This document shows positions 5,092-6,553 of a stretch of 6,553 nt of DNA, piece after piece. Under the pieces are notes generated by a model that saw nothing but the letters and a program-made list of their open reading frames with translations, was not told where the DNA came from and did no database searches. Source of the DNA: Spirochaetia bacterium UBA5368 (lineage in GTDB: Bacteria; Spirochaetota; UBA4802; UBA5368); the NCBI GenBank assembly GCA_002407865.1, contig DHPI01000046.1:1-6553 (forward strand), read 5' to 3'. How positions within the stretch are numbered: the first letter of the stretch is position 1; every line of letters begins with the position of its first letter. Both the position numbers and the translations under genes were made by a program.

Positions 5092-6553
5092 ATGAACAAT
5101 GAAACGTATGCACATGCGATAAAACGTGTAGGCGTTGTGGCGGCGCTTGTGGTTACGGTGATAACGCGAAGCCTGCCGGCGTCGGCGTTTATCGGGAACC
5201 ACGACGAGCAGGCGTGTATTGCTGGCGTATCCGCCATGAATGTTGTACCCCTCGGATTTTACGGCCGCAATTTCAAGAGCAGCGCCGGGTATGGGGCATC
5301 GCTTCAGATTGCGCCGTCCCGTGAAACGATGCATACCCTCTTCGGATGGAAATACTTCTTTTTTCAGGCCTCGTTTGCCTATGCCGCGATGGCCATGAAG
5401 GAAAGCGCCGATTCCAGGCTCAGCCTGTATTCAATCAGCGCAGGGCCTGTCTTCTATTACCCGCTGTACAGGTGGGCGTATCCCTTTACGTCCGTGTCGC
5501 TTGGAGGATATTACAGTACGCTGGAGCTTGACGCCTCCCGAAAGACCGCGGAAAATTACAATGCCTGCGGAGCGGCATCGGCGGGTGTTATGTTTCCGCT
5601 GCTTGCCTCAACGATGCTGCGTCTCGACGCCACGTATTCGTGGTATGCCATGCGGGAGCCGCTTTCGTCGGTAGCGTACGGCGTATCAGCGCACTATAAC
5701 ATCTCCTTTGATGGTTCGGGAAGCCAACTTGCGCGCAAGGAGTCGCTTGTCCAGATATCGGCTACTTCTATCGCGGATATCTTTCCCGCGCGTAAATCGT
5801 ATTATAACGCCAGCGGCATCGGAACGGTCACGATTGAAAATGTCGGCAGAAATCCGCTTGGCGATGTGAAAATCGAAACGGAAATCGGGGAGGTCACGGA
5901 TTTCGCGTCGAGCACCGAAAAGATCAGCGAAATGGCGCCGGGCGAAAAGAAGACGGTGGTTATCCGCGTAACGTTGAATGACGCCGTCATGAAGCTCGTT
6001 GAAGACAGGTATGTGCCGGTTCGGTTCCGCGTAGTGTACAAAACGAAAACGGCGGTTTATTCGTACGTTGAATACGACAATATCCTCGTCCATCATAAAA
6101 ACGCGCTGACCTGGGAGGATTCCGCGGCGCTCGCGAGTTTTATTATGCCGAAGGACGAGTCGGTGGCCGCGTTTTCGGGAAAGGCGGTGTCGGAATATTC
6201 GGCCCACATGATGAAGGGGGTTTCGGGCAAGCTGCAGCAGGCGATGCATCTTTTCGCCGCGTTAGGCGCCGCCGGCATAACCTATAAAACCGACCCGTCA
6301 GGGGGATATAACCTTTCGGCAAAAAGTAAATCCGCGGTCGATTACGCGCAGTTTCCGCGTGAAACGCTTGAAAGAAAATCCGGCGATTGTGACGACCTTA
6401 CCGCGCTGTACGCGTCGGTGCTTGAGCACGCGGGAATACGAACTGCCATTGTAACGGTGCCAGGACATGTATTCCTGATGTTCGATACTGAGATTCCGGA
6501 AGCCGCCAGAAATGAGCTTGGAGCGCAAAAGGGCGAGTACAGTATACGAAATG
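5092..6553 (+). CDS. Exported barrel/CARDB/transglutaminase-like protein, cut by the window end
   Basis: 487 residues are visible and the frame is still open at the right edge. An in-frame TGA at 5083-5085 fixes the ATG at 5092 as the only sensible start. Residues 1-32 are a signal peptide ending SLPASA. Residues about 45-206 look like outer-membrane beta strands: alternating aromatic/small residues, with Gly- and Tyr-rich strands such as SISAGPVFYYPLY and ASAGVMFPLL. Residues about 222-336 look like a CARDB or Ig-type domain (GTVTIENVGRNPLGDVKIE, then APGEKKTVVIRV). Residues about 345-487 begin a transglutaminase-like cysteine-protease domain: a PRETL segment, RKSGDCDDLTALYASVLE with the nucleophile Cys433, and VPGHVFLMFD with His459. 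The acidic third residue would lie past the window end. Such domains cut or crosslink proteins or peptides in the envelope; the substrate is unknown. It probably forms a unit with the FecR-like gene upstream. Confidence 0.88.
   Translation, partial: MNNETYAHAIKRVGVVAALVVTVITRSLPASAFIGNHDEQACIAGVSAMNVVPLGFYGRNFKSSAGYGASLQIAPSRETMHTLFGWKYFFFQASFAYAAMAMKESADSRLSLYSISAGPVFYYPLYRWAYPFTSVSLGGYYSTLELDASRKTAENYNACGAASAGVMFPLLASTMLRLDATYSWYAMREPLSSVAYGVSAHYNISFDGSGSQLARKESLVQISATSIADIFPARKSYYNASGIGTVTIENVGRNPLGDVKIETEIGEVTDFASSTEKISEMAPGEKKTVVIRVTLNDAVMKLVEDRYVPVRFRVVYKTKTAVYSYVEYDNILVHHKNALTWEDSAALASFIMPKDESVAAFSGKAVSEYSAHMMKGVSGKLQQAMHLFAALGAAGITYKTDPSGGYNLSAKSKSAVDYAQFPRETLERKSGDCDDLTALYASVLEHAGIRTAIVTVPGHVFLMFDTEIPEAARNELGAQKGEYSIRN

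Noticed and set aside
5686..6249. 187-residue minus-strand frame rich in Arg and His
   Set aside because: Antisense to the transglutaminase-like gene; Arg/His-rich composition is typical of a shadow frame.

Overview
The window looks like a bacterial chromosome segment of roughly balanced base composition (estimated by eye), from an organism with a Gram-negative-type envelope. All five protein genes begin with an export or membrane signal: three signal peptides (one possibly a lipoprotein signal), one lipobox and one N-terminal anchor helix. The mix of long TPR proteins, a FecR-like/TPR protein, a transglutaminase-like protein and a relaxed-lipobox lipoprotein would fit a spirochaete or a similar deep-branching diderm. 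That placement is a low-confidence inference; there is no rRNA or marker gene here.

Layout. Positions 1-422 (minus strand) hold the N-terminal 140 residues of a small lipoprotein that runs off the left edge. A 119-bp gap (423-541) follows, with a promoter-like -35 and a perfect 7-bp inverted repeat. Positions 542-3642 (minus) are a two-gene TPR operon. The promoter-proximal gene encodes a secreted 238-residue TPR protein, and the second encodes a membrane-anchored 788-residue protein with about 19 TPR units. The two are separated by 17 bp, and a strong Shine-Dalgarno sits in front of the second. Positions 3643-4025 are a divergent intergenic region with a good sigma70-type promoter candidate at each end and about 255 bp of unexplained sequence between them. 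Positions 4026-5006 (plus) encode an exported FecR-like protein with a helical TPR-like C-terminus. Positions 5092-6553 (plus) encode the first 487 residues of a large exported protein: signal peptide, beta-barrel-like region, CARDB/Ig-like domain, then a transglutaminase-like cysteine-protease domain with its Cys and His in place. It runs off the right edge.

How they may work together. No gene here is a recognised metabolic enzyme or transporter. The set reads as an envelope-assembly or surface module: TPR scaffolds on the periplasmic face of the inner membrane, a FecR-like/TPR protein that may bind wall or partner proteins, and a transglutaminase-like protein that may process or crosslink envelope substrates. 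This joint role is inferred from domains and adjacency only. No RNA gene, CRISPR array, insertion sequence or origin was seen.
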